This document shows positions 49,906-62,845 of a DNA stretch of 64,000 nt, piece by piece. The first letter of the stretch is position 1. Each line of letters begins with the position of its first letter. The stretch lies in NCBI GenBank assembly GCA_000310025.1, contig FN649738.1:1717361-1781360 (forward strand), written 5' to 3'. Source of the DNA: Ectocarpus siliculosus. Lineage: Eukaryota > Sar > Phaeophyceae > Ectocarpales > Ectocarpaceae. The notes beneath the pieces are model-generated. The model was not told where the DNA came from, searched no databases, and saw only the letters and a program-made list of their open reading frames with translations. Made by a program: the position numbers and the translations under genes.

Positions 49906-52246
49906 GTTGATGGTTTGTAGGACCGCGAGTTTTCCCCGAGTCCTCGTTTAGTTTACATCTTAATCTTGTCGTTCGCGAGGTGGGCGAGCACGTGACGTCA
50001 CGTTACCTCTGAGAAACGCATGGACCGCCCCATGCTTCCGTCGTTGCATGCATTGACTCGGTTGTTGCCTTGCGAAGGAGGTTTGATACCCCGGAGTATG
50101 TCTTCTATACGCAATGGTGCCTGAATCAACCGTGCATGGTAGGGAGTGGTCGGAACGTAAATGCAAGGTAAGCAAGTGTTTCAGGGGTCATGTCGCAAAA
50201 ACCTGCTGGTAAGTGTGGATAGCGAGTGGCACTTGCGTTCCTTCGGGTGATCAGGGCGTTTTCGTGATGGCCGCGTTTCCAACCTCTTCTCGAACCTTGG
50301 ACAGGTACCACCGACGCTGGAGTACCCACGTCGCCCAGCGCGGAATGGACCGTCCCCACCCCGCTGGCTCCCCCAGCTGGCGAGGAAGCCGATAGCCCTG
50401 GAGATGGACTGCCACTGGCACCCCCAGCGGAAGACTTGAACACCCGATGATGGCGTTGCGCACCGCGATGTTGTTGTGGATTCATTCGCGGTTTCGGCCT
50501 CACCACCGCCGAGCACGCTTAGGTTGTTGCCCGATTGCATGGGGTCAAGGCACGTGTCGTGTCCGGAAGAAGCGGAAGGATCTCACTGTTGCATTGACCA
50601 AAATATGAAATATGTTGATCGCCTCGAAACGCGTGTGTACGCGCGTGGCGCAATTCGTCCTTCTTTTTCTTGCACCACATCTATCTCATGTCTTCACGCT
50701 TTTAATTCACGACCTAGAGGCACCAGGCCGCAGTGTGTAAAGTTGCGCTGTTGTCGTGCGCGCTGCGGCCGGCTAGGGCGCCAGCATAGTTGTATACTGT
50801 TCATGCTCCATTGTTTTGGTGAAGTCAATCGCTGTCTTTCTCGGTATAGGTGTTGTACGCGAGTGTGTGGCACTTGAAGGCTCTTCTTTTGCTCGGTAGG
50901 TCGTTTGTACAGTAACAGGTATCGGAGTACAAGGGTATGGTCGTATTGTGTGTGGGCTGGTCATGTTTTTTTGCAGCATCATGCGTTCGTTCGTTGGTTT
51001 GTTGATGACCATAGCTTCGTAAGCCGGAGCTTGAGTTTTTGTATCACTCTCTACTTTGGTTGTACGGGATAGCGTTTTTGTCTGTCGTGTGTGTGGAGAT
51101 TCGGGCTCAAACTGCCGGCCCCGAATGCCGGCGGCAATCTTGGAAGTAAAGTATTTTCCACCGAACGTTGACACAGCTGACGAGCACTTCTCCTTTTGCC
51201 CAAAACAACGTGAACGTTGGTTGTGGTGCTATGGGGGTTCTCGAGGTCTCTGCACCGGCCTTCCCAGTCTTCCTTTCAGGTATTTGGAAAAATAAATACA
51301 AACACCGAAAGACTCCCCGTTCGAGATATAACCACAGTCAGACGGCATGTGTTGGAGTCTTTTCTGTGAGTGGAGGAGAACCGGCTGGGTACTGGGCTTA
51401 TTTCGAGTCTGCTTTGAGCCTTACACTGATGATTTCAGTGATAATACCAGCTGGTGCTACATAATAAGCACAAAAACATCTGTAAGGTACCCTACATTTT
51501 ACAATACATCCCCTTGTAGTTCTCTACTGGGTCAACGACAAAAAGATCGAGGGAGAAGCCCTCCGTTTTATCGTGTGTCATTAAATGAACTTCCTTCACA
51601 GGAAACACGGCGCAGTGTCTTTCGACAACTTGCTGGTCTACCGCTGTTTATTATGTTGCTGTCACAGCAGTAGTACAATAACTGTTGTGGATACGATTTT
51701 AGGAAAATTGTTTGTAAAACCACGGAACCATCTACGGGCCTCTCGCCCACTAAAAGTTGGATGATGATGAGTAGAGCAGGCAAACCGCGCAACCGGCGGC
51801 GACCAAACACTCCTACTATAATCGTGGTACTTCGTTGTAGTAGCATATCATAGCATGGATTGATTTGATTGGTCAGCCGAAGATTCCTGAAGATCGCGCG
51901 GCAGGAAACATGCGCACTGATCGACTCAATGAACCACGAATTTGAACCTCCACACACCAGCCATCACACATCAACCAAAGCAGAAAGGCGGGCAACACCA
52001 GGAGAGGAAGCAAGGGGGTACGTAGGACCTATGGGTGGGGGGGTTGCAGGAAAGACCCCTTCTCAACCACCGTGTAAACAAATGGCCACCTGTGTGTGGC
52101 GTGTGTGGCCCAAAGCCCATCCACCCGATCACCCCGTTCACAAAGAAAATGCGGCGTAATTAATTTGACCCACCGCCCACACCTCACCACATCACCCACG
52201 CTACCTGCCAACTCTCACTGAGCGTCGCAGGTACCAGAGTCACCAA
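49906..52246. other. Intergenic DNA before the GST gene
   Basis: This holds the 3' UTR of the methyltransferase gene, a copy of the dispersed repeat family (51286-51585) and the GST promoter. No gene is supported. A frame on the minus strand at 50126-50540 is Gly/Ser/Pro-rich but has no start context or motif. Confidence 0.5.
51286..51585 (+). repeat. Dispersed repeat family, copy B
   Basis: 51286-51490 matches the reverse complement of 4911-5132. 51330-51460 also matches the copy at 57790-57995. The tail (about 51490-51585, with CTACTGGGTCAACGACAAAAAG) resembles the stretch at about 53490-53575 (CTGCTGGGTCCAACAACAAA). The order of blocks is kept, so this looks like the longest copy. It encodes no recognisable protein. 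Confidence 0.65.
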
Positions 52247-55200
52247 ATGTCTTCCATCACTCTGACGTACTTTGACATCCCGGGGCCTGCGGAGGCGATT
52301 AGGCTCGCTTTCTACGTGGGCGGCATACCGTTCAAGGACCGAAGAGTTTCGCGGCAAGAGTTCGCGAAAATCAAACGAGGTACTTGTACAATACACATGA
52401 CAGCAATGCTCAAGCCATATCGACATGCGTGCGTGAAGCTCTTTTGTGGGATCAGTAGAATGCTTTTTGGTGGGGTTGTGTAGACCCAGTATGTAGTACC
52501 AATGCGACTTCAGATTCTTCCTTTCTCTGGGCTACCGCGTGGTCTTCCATAGGATAGAGTGCATCGGCTGCTGTCATGCTGTCTCAGTCTCCGTTGGAAT
52601 TCTACCCGTATGCGTGCCTCGTATGCATACCAGGTACGCATGTTGATGTATGGGCTACTGTAGCCCCCCTTGGTTGGGCTGACACATGGACCGTGGGATA
52701 CGTTGTTTATGGTGGACTGCTCGTGGAGAGTTGTTGGCGATGATTCCGGTGCAACTGAGCACCAGCAGCGTTGGCCCCGCAGTTGGTAACACGGGGTGGA
52801 ACACGTTCCGTCCGATTCATCCGTAACTTCAAACTACTGGACAGAGGAGCGTACCGGTTCGAACGTTCGAACTGTATCACGCTCTGATGCTCCGAAACGT
52901 CATCTTCCACATACATGTACACACCCCCTCCCTCTTTGCCCAAGGTCCCTTTGCGTTGTCATGCCGTATACCAGACCTTCCGTTCGCCCAGCTACCAATC
53001 CTAACGGTGGATGATGAGGTCTTTCCCCAGAGCGCTGCGATTCTCCGATACGCTGGAAAAATCGGTGGACTGTGAGTGAAACAAAAAAATATCACGTAAA
53101 TTTATTGCGCCAAGTTTGTTTCTTTCCAAGATGCGTGTGGTGTGTGGTGTGGGGTGTGGGGTGTGCAGGCACGAGCAATCTGTTTTTGCAATCCTTACCT
53201 GCATCTTTGTAGGAAATTTATAATTGTATACATCGCCAAAGAGAGACTATCCGCTCGAGACGATATCCGTTCGGAGGAATGTGTTGCAGACAGCTCCACT
53301 AGGTAGTCCAGATACAACAGCACCTGCCGAATATTAGACTGTTGTTTGCGGCCAAGTCTTCACCCTCGGAGGAATCAGTGATGCCGGCGGGAACAACAAC
53401 TCCTGTAGAGATGTGACCTAATGCTATTTTTGGAAATTACACATAAACCACGAAAGGAGACTAGCCACAGCAGTCGAAGGGGTGTGTTGAAGTGAATGTC
53501 CCTATAAATCTCTGCTGGGTCCAACAACAAACTGCCAGGGAGGACCCTCCGCGGTATCATGTGGCGTACGTATCGCAGTGGCTGGTGACAATTTGCTTGA
53601 ACTAATTACTGTTCCTATGGTAAAGTCTCACTTATTAATGGTCTTGGAATCCGTGATCACGATGTACATGTTCTTGTCAAACAATGTTCTCTGCAAACCC
53701 ATCGACGGAGAGAATATTCACCCAAGGGACTAGGTTTTACACAGCGCCAAGCACTGAAGTGTGAGCCCTACTGCTGTACCGCCCGCGTGTTGGGAGTAAA
53801 AGTGGCCTATCCACTACAAGTACCACAACAGCATGGTTCCATTTGGTACGGGGGATGAGGACGTTCATAGTCTCGCAAGATTCGCAACACAGCTTAGCTT
53901 GTACAAGTACCACTGAGCCCTTGAATACCTCTCTCGTGGGGCTGCGTAACGCAACGAACTCTCACATTTGTATTCGGACGCACCTACTGCAGAAGCGATC
54001 TAAATGTCTACATCGCAGCAGTCAGCAGCCACTGCCTACAATGGTAGCAACCCAAAGCACCGTTTCCGCCTTTCATTGTGAACTGTACCCAGACTCAACA
54101 AGTACACGTAAGGGGGGGCGTACCCTGTTGTTGGACAATTGATCAGTGCCTAGCGTCAACAAGTACATGTTGGGGGTGTTGGGCACTGTTTATATCCCTC
54201 GAGTAGATTCATCATTTGCCCACGTAGGATTTCCTCGCATAGGACTCGTTTCATGTCACTGGTTTTCAACGCTTCTATCGCACCCCGTCGTCCGCTCTTG
54301 TTTACCGAAGGTATCCTTCGGACCCGATTGCAGCAGCCAAAGTGGATGCCGTAATCGATTGCATGTTCGACATCCAGGCCGCTATCCGACCGTCAATTTA
54401 CGAGACGAACGCACAGCGCAAGGTAGGCTTCAAAAGCCGCCCGCAGGGTCCCGGTTGGGAGATCGCAAAGCACAAACAGTTTGCCCAACGAGGTCTGTCG
54501 GAGAACTGGCCCCAAACGTTTGAACTTGCACGTTGCGTGAGGAAGTCCAACCCCGACCTTAGAGATCGATTGTACCACCCCTATGATACCATCGTCACAC
54601 TTCCTTGGACCGGAATGATACATGGAACGTCCCGTCAGGCGTGACTTCGACCCGTCTCGAGCGCTGTCCATAACCTCTTCTTCCTCTGTTTTGCGTGCGG
54701 TACGGAAACAGCTGAGCATGCGAAAGGAGCTCTCGGAGGTGACTCTGCCGCTGTGGTTGCAATACCTCGAGCGATGGCTGGAGCGCGCAGGAACCACGTT
54801 CTTCGTCGGAGAAGAGATCACCATCTGCGACCTCGTCATCTATACAAGGATGAAGTGGTTGAGGCGCGGGGTGAGATTGTACGCGAAAGCCCGTTCAACA
54901 AGTAACAGCTTACGGTTCTTGTATTCTGACTGGACTATCCTCTTTTTGTGCGGATGTATGTAAAGCAATGTGTTCCGAAACAGGAGCGATGTGATACAGG
55001 AGAGGTTGTTGTTGTCAGCCTGCTGGAGAGCAAATTTAACATTATCCATGTGGCGGACTCTGCACGAACGATACATTGCTACAAATGTCTGCACCGTAAA
55101 TCTATCTGTGTAAACTAGAGATAGATGAGTACGCGACGAGCACAGGGTGGACCGCTGACATGCCGTTGTCAGAAAACGCCCGCGAAGGGTTTGCAACCTT

Positions 55201-55836
55201 TTTCGCAGTGAAGCCAGCGAGGGATTCATGCCGCCGTAAAACAGTTTGCACCTTTGGGTGTGTTTGGTCTCGAAGGAAACTCAAGTTGATGCCCTATGTC
55301 TATCGTCGGGAGGCGCAAACTTTACTTCCCAAATAGGGACATAAGGTGAATGGTTGCCCGCACGGTCGTTGCTTCGTCTGACGTTAGGTGCTCGTCGGGA
55401 TCCCCGACACAATACTGCGAAACTTCCGGAGGGTTCGCGCTCACTCCGAAGCGGTGAGTCACAAACTGGCTGCAATGTACCTGTGGTCGGAACGGTGACC
55501 GGTGTGCTGTTGTCGCGAGATAAACCGCTTCTTTCCTCTCATCTAGTTATCGCTTCCAGTGTTTAGGCGTGTTAACTTCTTGTGTTTTCGTTACTTGTCG
55601 AGACTTGCGGCCTTTTCGCGGTGGCTCTCAAATTGCTCTTGTGTCTACCTTTGTCGAAACAACTACCTCGTATGCCGCACCCTTGTAACCATGGGCAGGT
55701 TGCCAGCCACCCGAAGGTCGACGACTACTACAAGAACGGGCCAGGAAAGGTCACTGGAGACGGTTCACCCCCCATCCCGCCCTCTCCTCCGCACTCTCCG
55801 CTTACGCCGATAACGCTGCCTAGCAATGGCGACTAG
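52247..55836 (+). CDS. Glutathione S-transferase (sigma-like)
   Basis: Six exons: 52247-52379, 52975-53071, 54311-54422, 54712-54870, 55388-55453 and 55699-55836. Phases agree (1, 2, 0, 0, 0), giving 234 residues. The thioredoxin-like half starts SSITLTYFDIPGPAEAIRLA, with the glutathione-activating Tyr8. It continues with AQLPILTVDDEVF (cis-Pro52) and QSAAILRYAGK, where Gln63 replaces the usual Glu of the ESxAI motif. The helical half has PLWLQYLERWLERAG, TTFFVGEEITICDLVIY (the N-capping box and Asp of the GST core) and GIPDTILRNFRRVRAHSEAV, then ASHPKVDDYY. The last 25-30 residues are an unusual Pro/Ser-rich tail. It conjugates glutathione to electrophiles, or isomerises substrates as sigma GSTs do, in the cytosol. 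The second intron is 1.24 kb and holds a degraded repeat. Confidence 0.9.
53225..53575 (+). repeat. Dispersed repeat family, diverged copy C (GST intron)
   Basis: The block near 53246-53300 (AGAGACTATCCGCTCGAGA, then AATGTGTTG) and the block near 53490-53575 match copy B in the same order and at similar spacing. Identity is low, so this is an old copy or a partial coincidence. Confidence 0.35.
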
Positions 55837-57191
55837 ACACCCTTGACGCCAATCGTCGCGCATTTTGGAGGCTAAAGCAGTAGTGCGTTGCGGAAGACTC
55901 GAGTACCTTGTTAACGTCAAGGAACCGAGGGTAGCAGAATGCTGCAGGTGTCACTGAGTTCCCGCAAGGAACGAAAGCGACTGGCCACATTGCGTTACTT
56001 ATCTTAGAGAGGCGAATGAGTGCGTCGATTTTTGGTGGAGGAGCCGGCTGCGATGGCGTTTTTGGTAGGTTCGATGAGTCCCTCGGCCACGCCACGTGCT
56101 CAGCTTGTACGGGTTTCTGTCAGTTTTGCTGTTCGTGGAAGTATTTGCACCGCAGCTTGCTCTGTCTCGGTTTGTGTCCCACGAAAAGATGTAGAAGTAT
56201 GCGCAAGCTCCCTGCACTTGTGGGGCCCGGCCGTGTTGTAGCGTCGCTGCGTGGTGTTGGAAACGTACACGTTGTAGAAATTAGGTACGTTCGTGTATTT
56301 GGTGGGACGACAAGCGTCTCTGCTAGGTGCACGATGCTTGGTACGTATGTGTTATAGAATATCACAGACAAGGTCTAAGTCCGGAAGTGTCGGATGGTAT
56401 GGTGTACTGCCCCGGGACGACCACGGGCAAGATCTACGAGGCTCCTCTTCGGGAGTTTAGTGACTTGCCTCCTGGGGGCGACGCAAGAGGACATGGCCAA
56501 TGTTATCACGGTTGTATCGCGGCATCTCAGTGTTCGGGGGTGCCGGATTTCCGTACAAACTCCAGTATTAATGTGCTGGAATTATTTTTTCTCACCGCGA
56601 CTTTTCGCTTTTGCGTCAGTGTGTTGTTTGGGGCTAGCGGCTTCCCTGCCGCAGATCCTACCGCTGGAACCCGCTGCGTTTGATCGCGTGGCTCGTGTGT
56701 AGCGTGTTGCTCATGGTCTCATGGTGTGTGGGAACGTGTGTGCGTTGCGCAGTAATAAAAAGGTTTCCTGTTTCATGCAAAGAAGTTTTGTATTTCCTGC
56801 GAAGGCTTTTCTTTTTGGAAATGCATCCCCGCCAGATGAAGTCAGTCGCGGCGGAGTACACGTGCCACGGATGACTGAAGGTCTTCGCGGTAATGTACCG
56901 ATGAGCCTTGTACGTTTCCCCCAGAAGGAAGCGCCAGAAAATATTCGCTGCCACCAGAGAAAGACATGCCGAAGCACGAAAAATATCGACATGGCAAGTA
57001 CATCTTGTCTGTCTGGAGGTTGAAGATCACCGGTTTTCTATCTGGCTGCCAGGGGCATGTTTGTCATGGAAAGTTCTTGAATATTGTCAGACGTTCACGC
57101 TGACTAAAACATCGTGACGTGCAGGAAGGAGGCGTGCTGCGCCGTACACTACCCTGGCATTCTCGTAAACTGAACTGACTTACCGGTTGTC
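55837..57191. other. Intergenic DNA between convergent GST and GRAM-VASt genes
   Basis: Both genes end here. No exon chain, RNA gene or repeat is recognisable. A few frames of about 100 codons are open on both strands but carry no motif. Confidence 0.5.
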
Positions 57192-60100
57192 TCATGGTTC
57201 TATGTTCCTGTCTACGTTGCTGCGCATCTCGCCGACAGCGTTCACCAACTCTTCCACTTGCCCGCTGAGTCGCTGTACATCACGCTGCTGCTGCATCACT
57301 AGGAATAGACACAAAAACGTCAAGACGGTCGGCACACCCGCCGACTTTACCGCAGACACTCCATTCTCCACCAGCCAGCGGGCCGCGCCCACAACAAGTT
57401 TAGCCCAGTCTGTGCTTTTCTCCGGTGGCTGAATTGCCGGTTCCATCTCCGTACCGCGTGACGCCTGTCCGTCGACGCCTGCCGTCGCCCCGTCTTGAGG
57501 CACGAAGTCCCCGGCAAGCGCGAAAATTCCTTGAGGAGGTTTAGCCGCGACCCCATCATTGGCGGCCGTACGACCGAGCTGGTGTCTTTGATACATGACC
57601 ACCTTCTTCGAGGCCGCCAGCCAAGACTTCCACGAATTTCTGACAAGCAACACGACGGAAGCGGTGCGCTCAGGGTTGTAACGACGGAACCAACAATATG
57701 ACGACCACAGCCAAGGCCTCTCTAGAAAACGTACCACGCGCAACATTACCTACCCTCAAGAGGACGTGTGTTGAAGACTCTACAGAGTTACGAATCCACT
57801 GGGCACTGGATATACTTGCGTCTGTGTGAGTCCATACACTGAGGAGCTAGTGATGCCAGCCGAAATTGAAACACCCGCAAGAGGCATGGATTCTATGGAT
57901 TCCAGAGGACCTCCGTCACAAGTCTCTGCTGTCTGTCTGTCTGTCTGTCAACCACAAGCATGCCGGGGAGAAACCCTACGCGGGGTGCTACTACAAATCT
58001 CCCACACACACACATGGCAATTGATTTCTCCGAAAAAAACGTGACAGTTCTTTGTCAAAAGGTTTTTTGCTGTAATAGGAGTCGATTTTTGTACAAGAGG
58101 CGTTCAGTTGAGTTTGAAGAACATTTAGAGGGTTTCTCACCTCGTTTCTTCTTGAGCTCCAGAGCGGATGGCGCCTCGAAGCATCGTACTCCGATGGAAT
58201 GCTACATCGAATCCTATGCACACGCGACACCGTGGTTCTTGATCTTGGCCAGGGGGGTCTCGAGATAAAACTACCTTCCCGAGAATGGTGAAGTGGTCAG
58301 CGAGTGGAGCTCCTCGCTCCATCATGGTCGTCTGCAGCCCGAACACATATGGCGAACAGGCGCAGCATTCAGCATTCATCATGGCGCCGGCGACGAGGCA
58401 GACAAAGAGGAGAGGAGAGCGCGCGCTAGAGAGGCAGGTGGCCTTCTCGACGGCACCAAGTTGTTTAAGAGCTTGATCCGCATTAAGTAGATGGCACACA
58501 AACGCTGTGAGAGCTTTGTCGTGCCGATAGTGTTGAGTCGAATTACAGGTGGGAAGACCCCTGGTGGTAGTGATCAACCTCGGACTCCCACCCTTCACGA
58601 CTGCCAAAACGGGTTTCCGGCACCCTTCTCGTCCATTCTATGCTGAGAGCCTCGCAACACAATTGCACCATGGCACCTTTCAGCAAACGCCATCATCGTC
58701 TCCCGGGGGAGCTGATCATACAGCTCCTACCTGGCACAAGACGACTCGATCCATCGGCCTTCGCGATCCAGACCAGTCTTCCCGCCGCTCCACGCGGTAA
58801 CCTTGCACCTGCCGCGTCAAAACCTTTTTGGGGCCTGACGAATCACAGCAGCATCAACAAAAGGGGGAAACGGGGTACTAGCTTACACATTCGGCGCAGC
58901 GCCGCAAGCGATATAACGATCAAAGGCCCAATCTCGATAGCTCGGCTTGGACACACGAATCCCGCCCCCGAGGCATCGCACGTACCGACAACGAAGCCTG
59001 TTCGAGGGTGAGTGAAGGTCAGCTCCCGCTGCTCATCGAAAGCTTCTCCCGGAAACAGACCCCTCAGTCCTCTTCCGGCCTCGGACTGCACTACAGTCTT
59101 TCCCCAGGGTGTAATCGTAAGCCCAGTCTCTCCTTGGGCACGAAGGAAGTCAGCCCAAAACCTCGTATCCCGTCCCCATAGCCACGCGAAAACCTGACAA
59201 GAGACAAAAGACAGTGACACAAGCACAGCGAGGTTAGGGGTTTGGCTGCCGCTCACATCCAATTGGTCCATGGATGCGCGGGAAATGACATGCATCGCGC
59301 TAACACTGAAAAATAAGCAATCTTGTCAGACACACAGGAAACAACAAAACTAGAATACTGTGTGACAGGGCTCAAGCGGTATGGAGAGTGGCCTCTGGAT
59401 CAGCGTATACCTGGGCGGTAGTGCAGGGAAGAACTGCTTCGACCATGGTTTCGAACTTCGAATCGCCCGGGCGGCCTGCTACAGCGAGAGCGCGGGATAT
59501 CGCTGTGCCAGGGGCGGTTTCAGAGGGTTCCGGAGCTTCAGGTAAGTTCTCAGGGAGCTCGTCTGAACTGCCCTCTAGAGGCAGCGCACCGGTCGGGGTA
59601 CCAGGAGACACTCCGTGCATCAGAGAGATGGAGCCAGAGACCTTGACCAACCTCAAGAGGAGAGCGTGGCAGTCGTCGCGGAAGAGGAAAGACCCGAGAG
59701 TGACCTTTTCTCCGCCCCTGCTCACGAGAACGGACCCAAAACGCATCAAGCGAGCGAGCGCAACCACACGGCAAAATCGAACAACGCAAGTGTTGGTACA
59801 GGGCATGTGAGTGTAGCGTTCAACGTATTCACAACGCCAACAAACGAACATACCAATCTCGTTCCACGATTTGTGCTTCGATATAGATCGCTCTCATTTC
59901 GCATTCAAGTGCGTACAAAACACCTCAGACGTACCTCTTGACGAGGGTCAAGGCGTTGGGCACAAAGCGGAGAGTAGAAGTCTTCTCCACCCCAACCACG
60001 CCTGACAGCAGTACGACCACCTGCCGTGCCAGGTGAAGAGCGGCGTTGGATACATGCTGTTAGTCGCGAAGGATCGCATATCAGGCATACTGTGCGTGCA

Positions 60101-62845
60101 GTGACGTATGGGCCATGTCAAAAATATTGTGTCATTGCGGTTCTCCCCGCCGTCATGCTTCTTCGGTGCTAAAGGTTTAATGGAGGATTTCTCACCTTGG
60201 TGTTACGCCAGCCTGAAAAAAGAGCGTATTTCCCGGTGACATAGAGGCGCCCGTGTAGCGGCAGCCCCCCGCTATATAAGCCGCATGAGAAACTTTCGAT
60301 CACCTGGGGGGCGGCCGAGGCAGAAGAGAAACCCGGGCTCCATACCGTTAGATCTGCTCATTTATGCTTGATACAACTCCCGGTGTGGTGATGCGTCACG
60401 TTGTGCGTGGGACCACCCCTCGAAACCCCCTTGCCTTGCGATCTTGCTATTAATAAGCTTACCCAGACTCCGCACGGTCTCCAAGTGGTACAAGAGAGCT
60501 TCCAAGCTGAACCGGGGTCTACGAGATACGCTGACAATGCCCCCTGCGAGACTCCATCAGACTATGTTCATAGATACTCACCTTTTCTTGCAGATCTTCC
60601 TTGGGAAGGTCGAACGAGTCCAACACGTTCAACTCGTCTGATGCTTGAGCCGTGGAGGCCGATATACCGGCAGTTGTTGACGACTCACGGTAAAACGCGG
60701 CCACACCACCGCCGGAGTCGATCTGTTCTTCGTCGCTACTTGACATTCCATCCTCCTGCGAATATCAAGCATGGGTGATGACCAGAGACGTCCATTCAGC
60801 GAAGGCCTCGAGGAGATGCACCGCGGGTGCACACCGCAGATAAGCGCGGAAGGACGCTGGTTCGCTCGAAGCTATACGCCACCGATACATGGACTTTAGC
60901 TTACGGAAGCATGAAGCACCATGACACTTCGGACGGCAGGTGCCTCGGAAGCGCCGTACTGTCCGTAGACGCACACCAAAATACGACAACTGACCCTGAC
61001 TCGGAAGACAACCGATGGGGATACATACGACTCTTCCATAGGCCACACGTTGTTCGTGGAAAGGCGGGGCCTCTTAAGGGCACCACCGTGCGACTCTTTT
61101 CCTGGGTTTTTCCTTAACTAAACTCCACGAAAATGCATCTTTCGGCCCTTAGTTTAGCTGGCCAAAAAAATCATCACGTTAGCCCCCAGACACATTTTGC
61201 ACCGAGGTCGTCGACTTCTAGTATGCATATTGTACAACAAACTACATGCGTGCAAAGACTGAAAGAGCGACGCCACAAAACATACGCCACATAAATAGCT
61301 AAATGGGGACACCTGGCCCTGTTGTGCACTGTTTTCCCAGGATAGTAAAACCAACAAGCATTAATCAGACGCGCAACGGTGAGCCGCGACTTTTCATACT
61401 CTCACACGCCACCCGCCAGTACCTTCTTCCCAAGGTCCTGCTTTACCCTTTTCCCCGGTCATGAGAGTTCCAATCCTCGATTGGTGTCAAACCAGAAAAA
61501 TGATTAACATCAATGCATATACCTGTTAAAAAACAGGTAAGAGTTTCTTGGGTTGCCTTACCTCCTCGCCTCCCGACGAAAAATCGTCTTGTTCACGGAG
61601 CCGGTTCTTGAGATGGCGCAGAGAGGGCCGACGTTCCGACCTCGGCGACTCTTCTTTCACGGCCATCTACGATACATTAGGGACGCAAGCGTAGCGTGTT
61701 CGCGGAAATCCATGAAATAACTCTCTAGAATTGCAATTCCACCAACCAAAGGCGAGCCAACGTCCTATACTGAGAAATGGTGATGGTAAATATGGCAATG
61801 TCCAGAGACATCGAACCTGCGACGTGATAACAAAGAGGATAATTAGTTTTGTCGCTTCACCTGTTCTTTCCGGGTGTCTCTGGAGTGTACAAGAGAAGAG
61901 AAATCAATGGGCGAACCCACTCTTCCTGGTTCTTGTCTACACCTAGGGGCTGACTCTTCCGTGGGAGCCACTTTCTGTTCCACTTTCGCAGAACCCACAT
62001 CTTCCGCTTCCTCGGTAGGTGAGACCTCCACTTCCACGCGAGACCGCTCGCTCCTCGCGACTTGGTCGAGTCCACCCGTGAGCACCACGCCATCTCGCTC
62101 CGACTGAATTCCCTGGTCTGCGAGACCCGCTGCTTTTGCCACGTCGGCGCTGAGAGTACCGAGCTTCGCTTCCTTCACTGGGGCACCCGGCGGTGGCTCC
62201 GTCTCACTTTCCGCCTTGACTGTCGGGTGAAGGTCTGCTATAGTCGCAATGGCAGCCGTCACTCCGGGTGCTTTTTGCCCGTGACCATGGATTGTTTCCG
62301 GCTCCATTACGCCTCCCGCAGCGCCAGATTTGGCGCTGGGAGGTGCTTCCGTGGGGTCGACCGATGCTTCTACCGGTGACGGGGGAGCCGGAGTGCCTCC
62401 GCTTCCGCCTTCTCCTGATACTATCGCCGAGTTACTGTCGTTCGGCACGTCGGTGCCTTCTCCCTCTGTAGGGTCTAGCTTGCCACCACCCAATCCCGGA
62501 GCACCTTCGGCCTTCGCCTCTGGCACATCACTAGCGCTACCGCTCTGTTCGGCATCCTCCACGGGCGGGGATGAAAGCACACGGTCACCGGTGCCGACCC
62601 GGGGACTGCCAAGACCGCTCGTGCTCACTGACACCGTAATCGGTGCATCTCCGACGACCTTGGTTTCCTGTCCCTGTTTGGGCGAATTCGCGTTCTTAGA
62701 GTGTGCCCGCAAAGATATCGCGCTGCTGTGCCTTGAGTACGACTTGGTTCCGTGCCTAGAGCCGTGCCTAGAGCCATGCCGGGAGCCGTGCCGCGAGCCA
62801 TGGCGAGAGCCCCGGCGAAGATTCCCATGTAGAGACCCGCCGTGC
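57192..62845 (-). CDS. GRAM-VASt domain membrane protein (Aster/LAM-type sterol transporter)
   Basis: Exons on the minus strand: about 62845-61861, 61666-61562, 60755-60582, 60303-60196, 60020-59935, 59717-59411, 59193-58986, 58801-58731, 58331-58141 and 57639-57192. The N-terminal exon is disordered, Pro/Ser/Glu-rich, with GSRH repeats. The GRAM domain spans three exons: ESFSCGLYSGGLPLHGRLYV, VEKTSTLRFVPNALTLV, GGEKVTLGSFLFRDD. The VASt domain follows: KFETMVEAVLPCTTAQ, WADFLRAQGETGLTITPWGK, YRVERRED, APLADHFTILGKVVLS, VCIGFDVAFHRSTMLRGAI. A membrane segment (VPTVLTFLCLFLVM) and a coiled coil lie at the C-terminus. This order is that of GRAMD1/Aster and yeast Lam proteins, which sit in the ER at contact sites and carry sterols. 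All joins from 61861 on agree in phase. The start codon was not found, and the gene may extend upstream. Confidence 0.88.
57790..57995 (+). repeat. Dispersed repeat family, copy D (in a GRAM-VASt gene intron)
   Basis: CACTGGGCACTGGATATACT, then GAGTCCATACACTGAGG and GTGATGCCAGC, match copies A and B in order. The array (TGTC)n at 57928-57949 lies inside it. It is antisense to the host gene and sits between exons 58331-58141 and 57639-57192. Confidence 0.55.
62752..62811 (-). repeat. Coding 12 bp tandem repeat (GSRH)x5
   Basis: Five head-to-tail 12-base units read Gly-Ser-Arg-His on the minus strand. They lie in the N-terminal exon of the GRAM-VASt gene. The two units nearest the low coordinate are identical and the others differ at a few sites. 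The frame continues into TKSYSRHSS and the disordered region. Confidence 0.75.

Noticed and set aside
60273-60280. TATATAAG, a good TATA-box match
   Set aside because: It lies inside the 108 bp GRAM exon, where it encodes part of the FSCGLYS motif on the minus strand.
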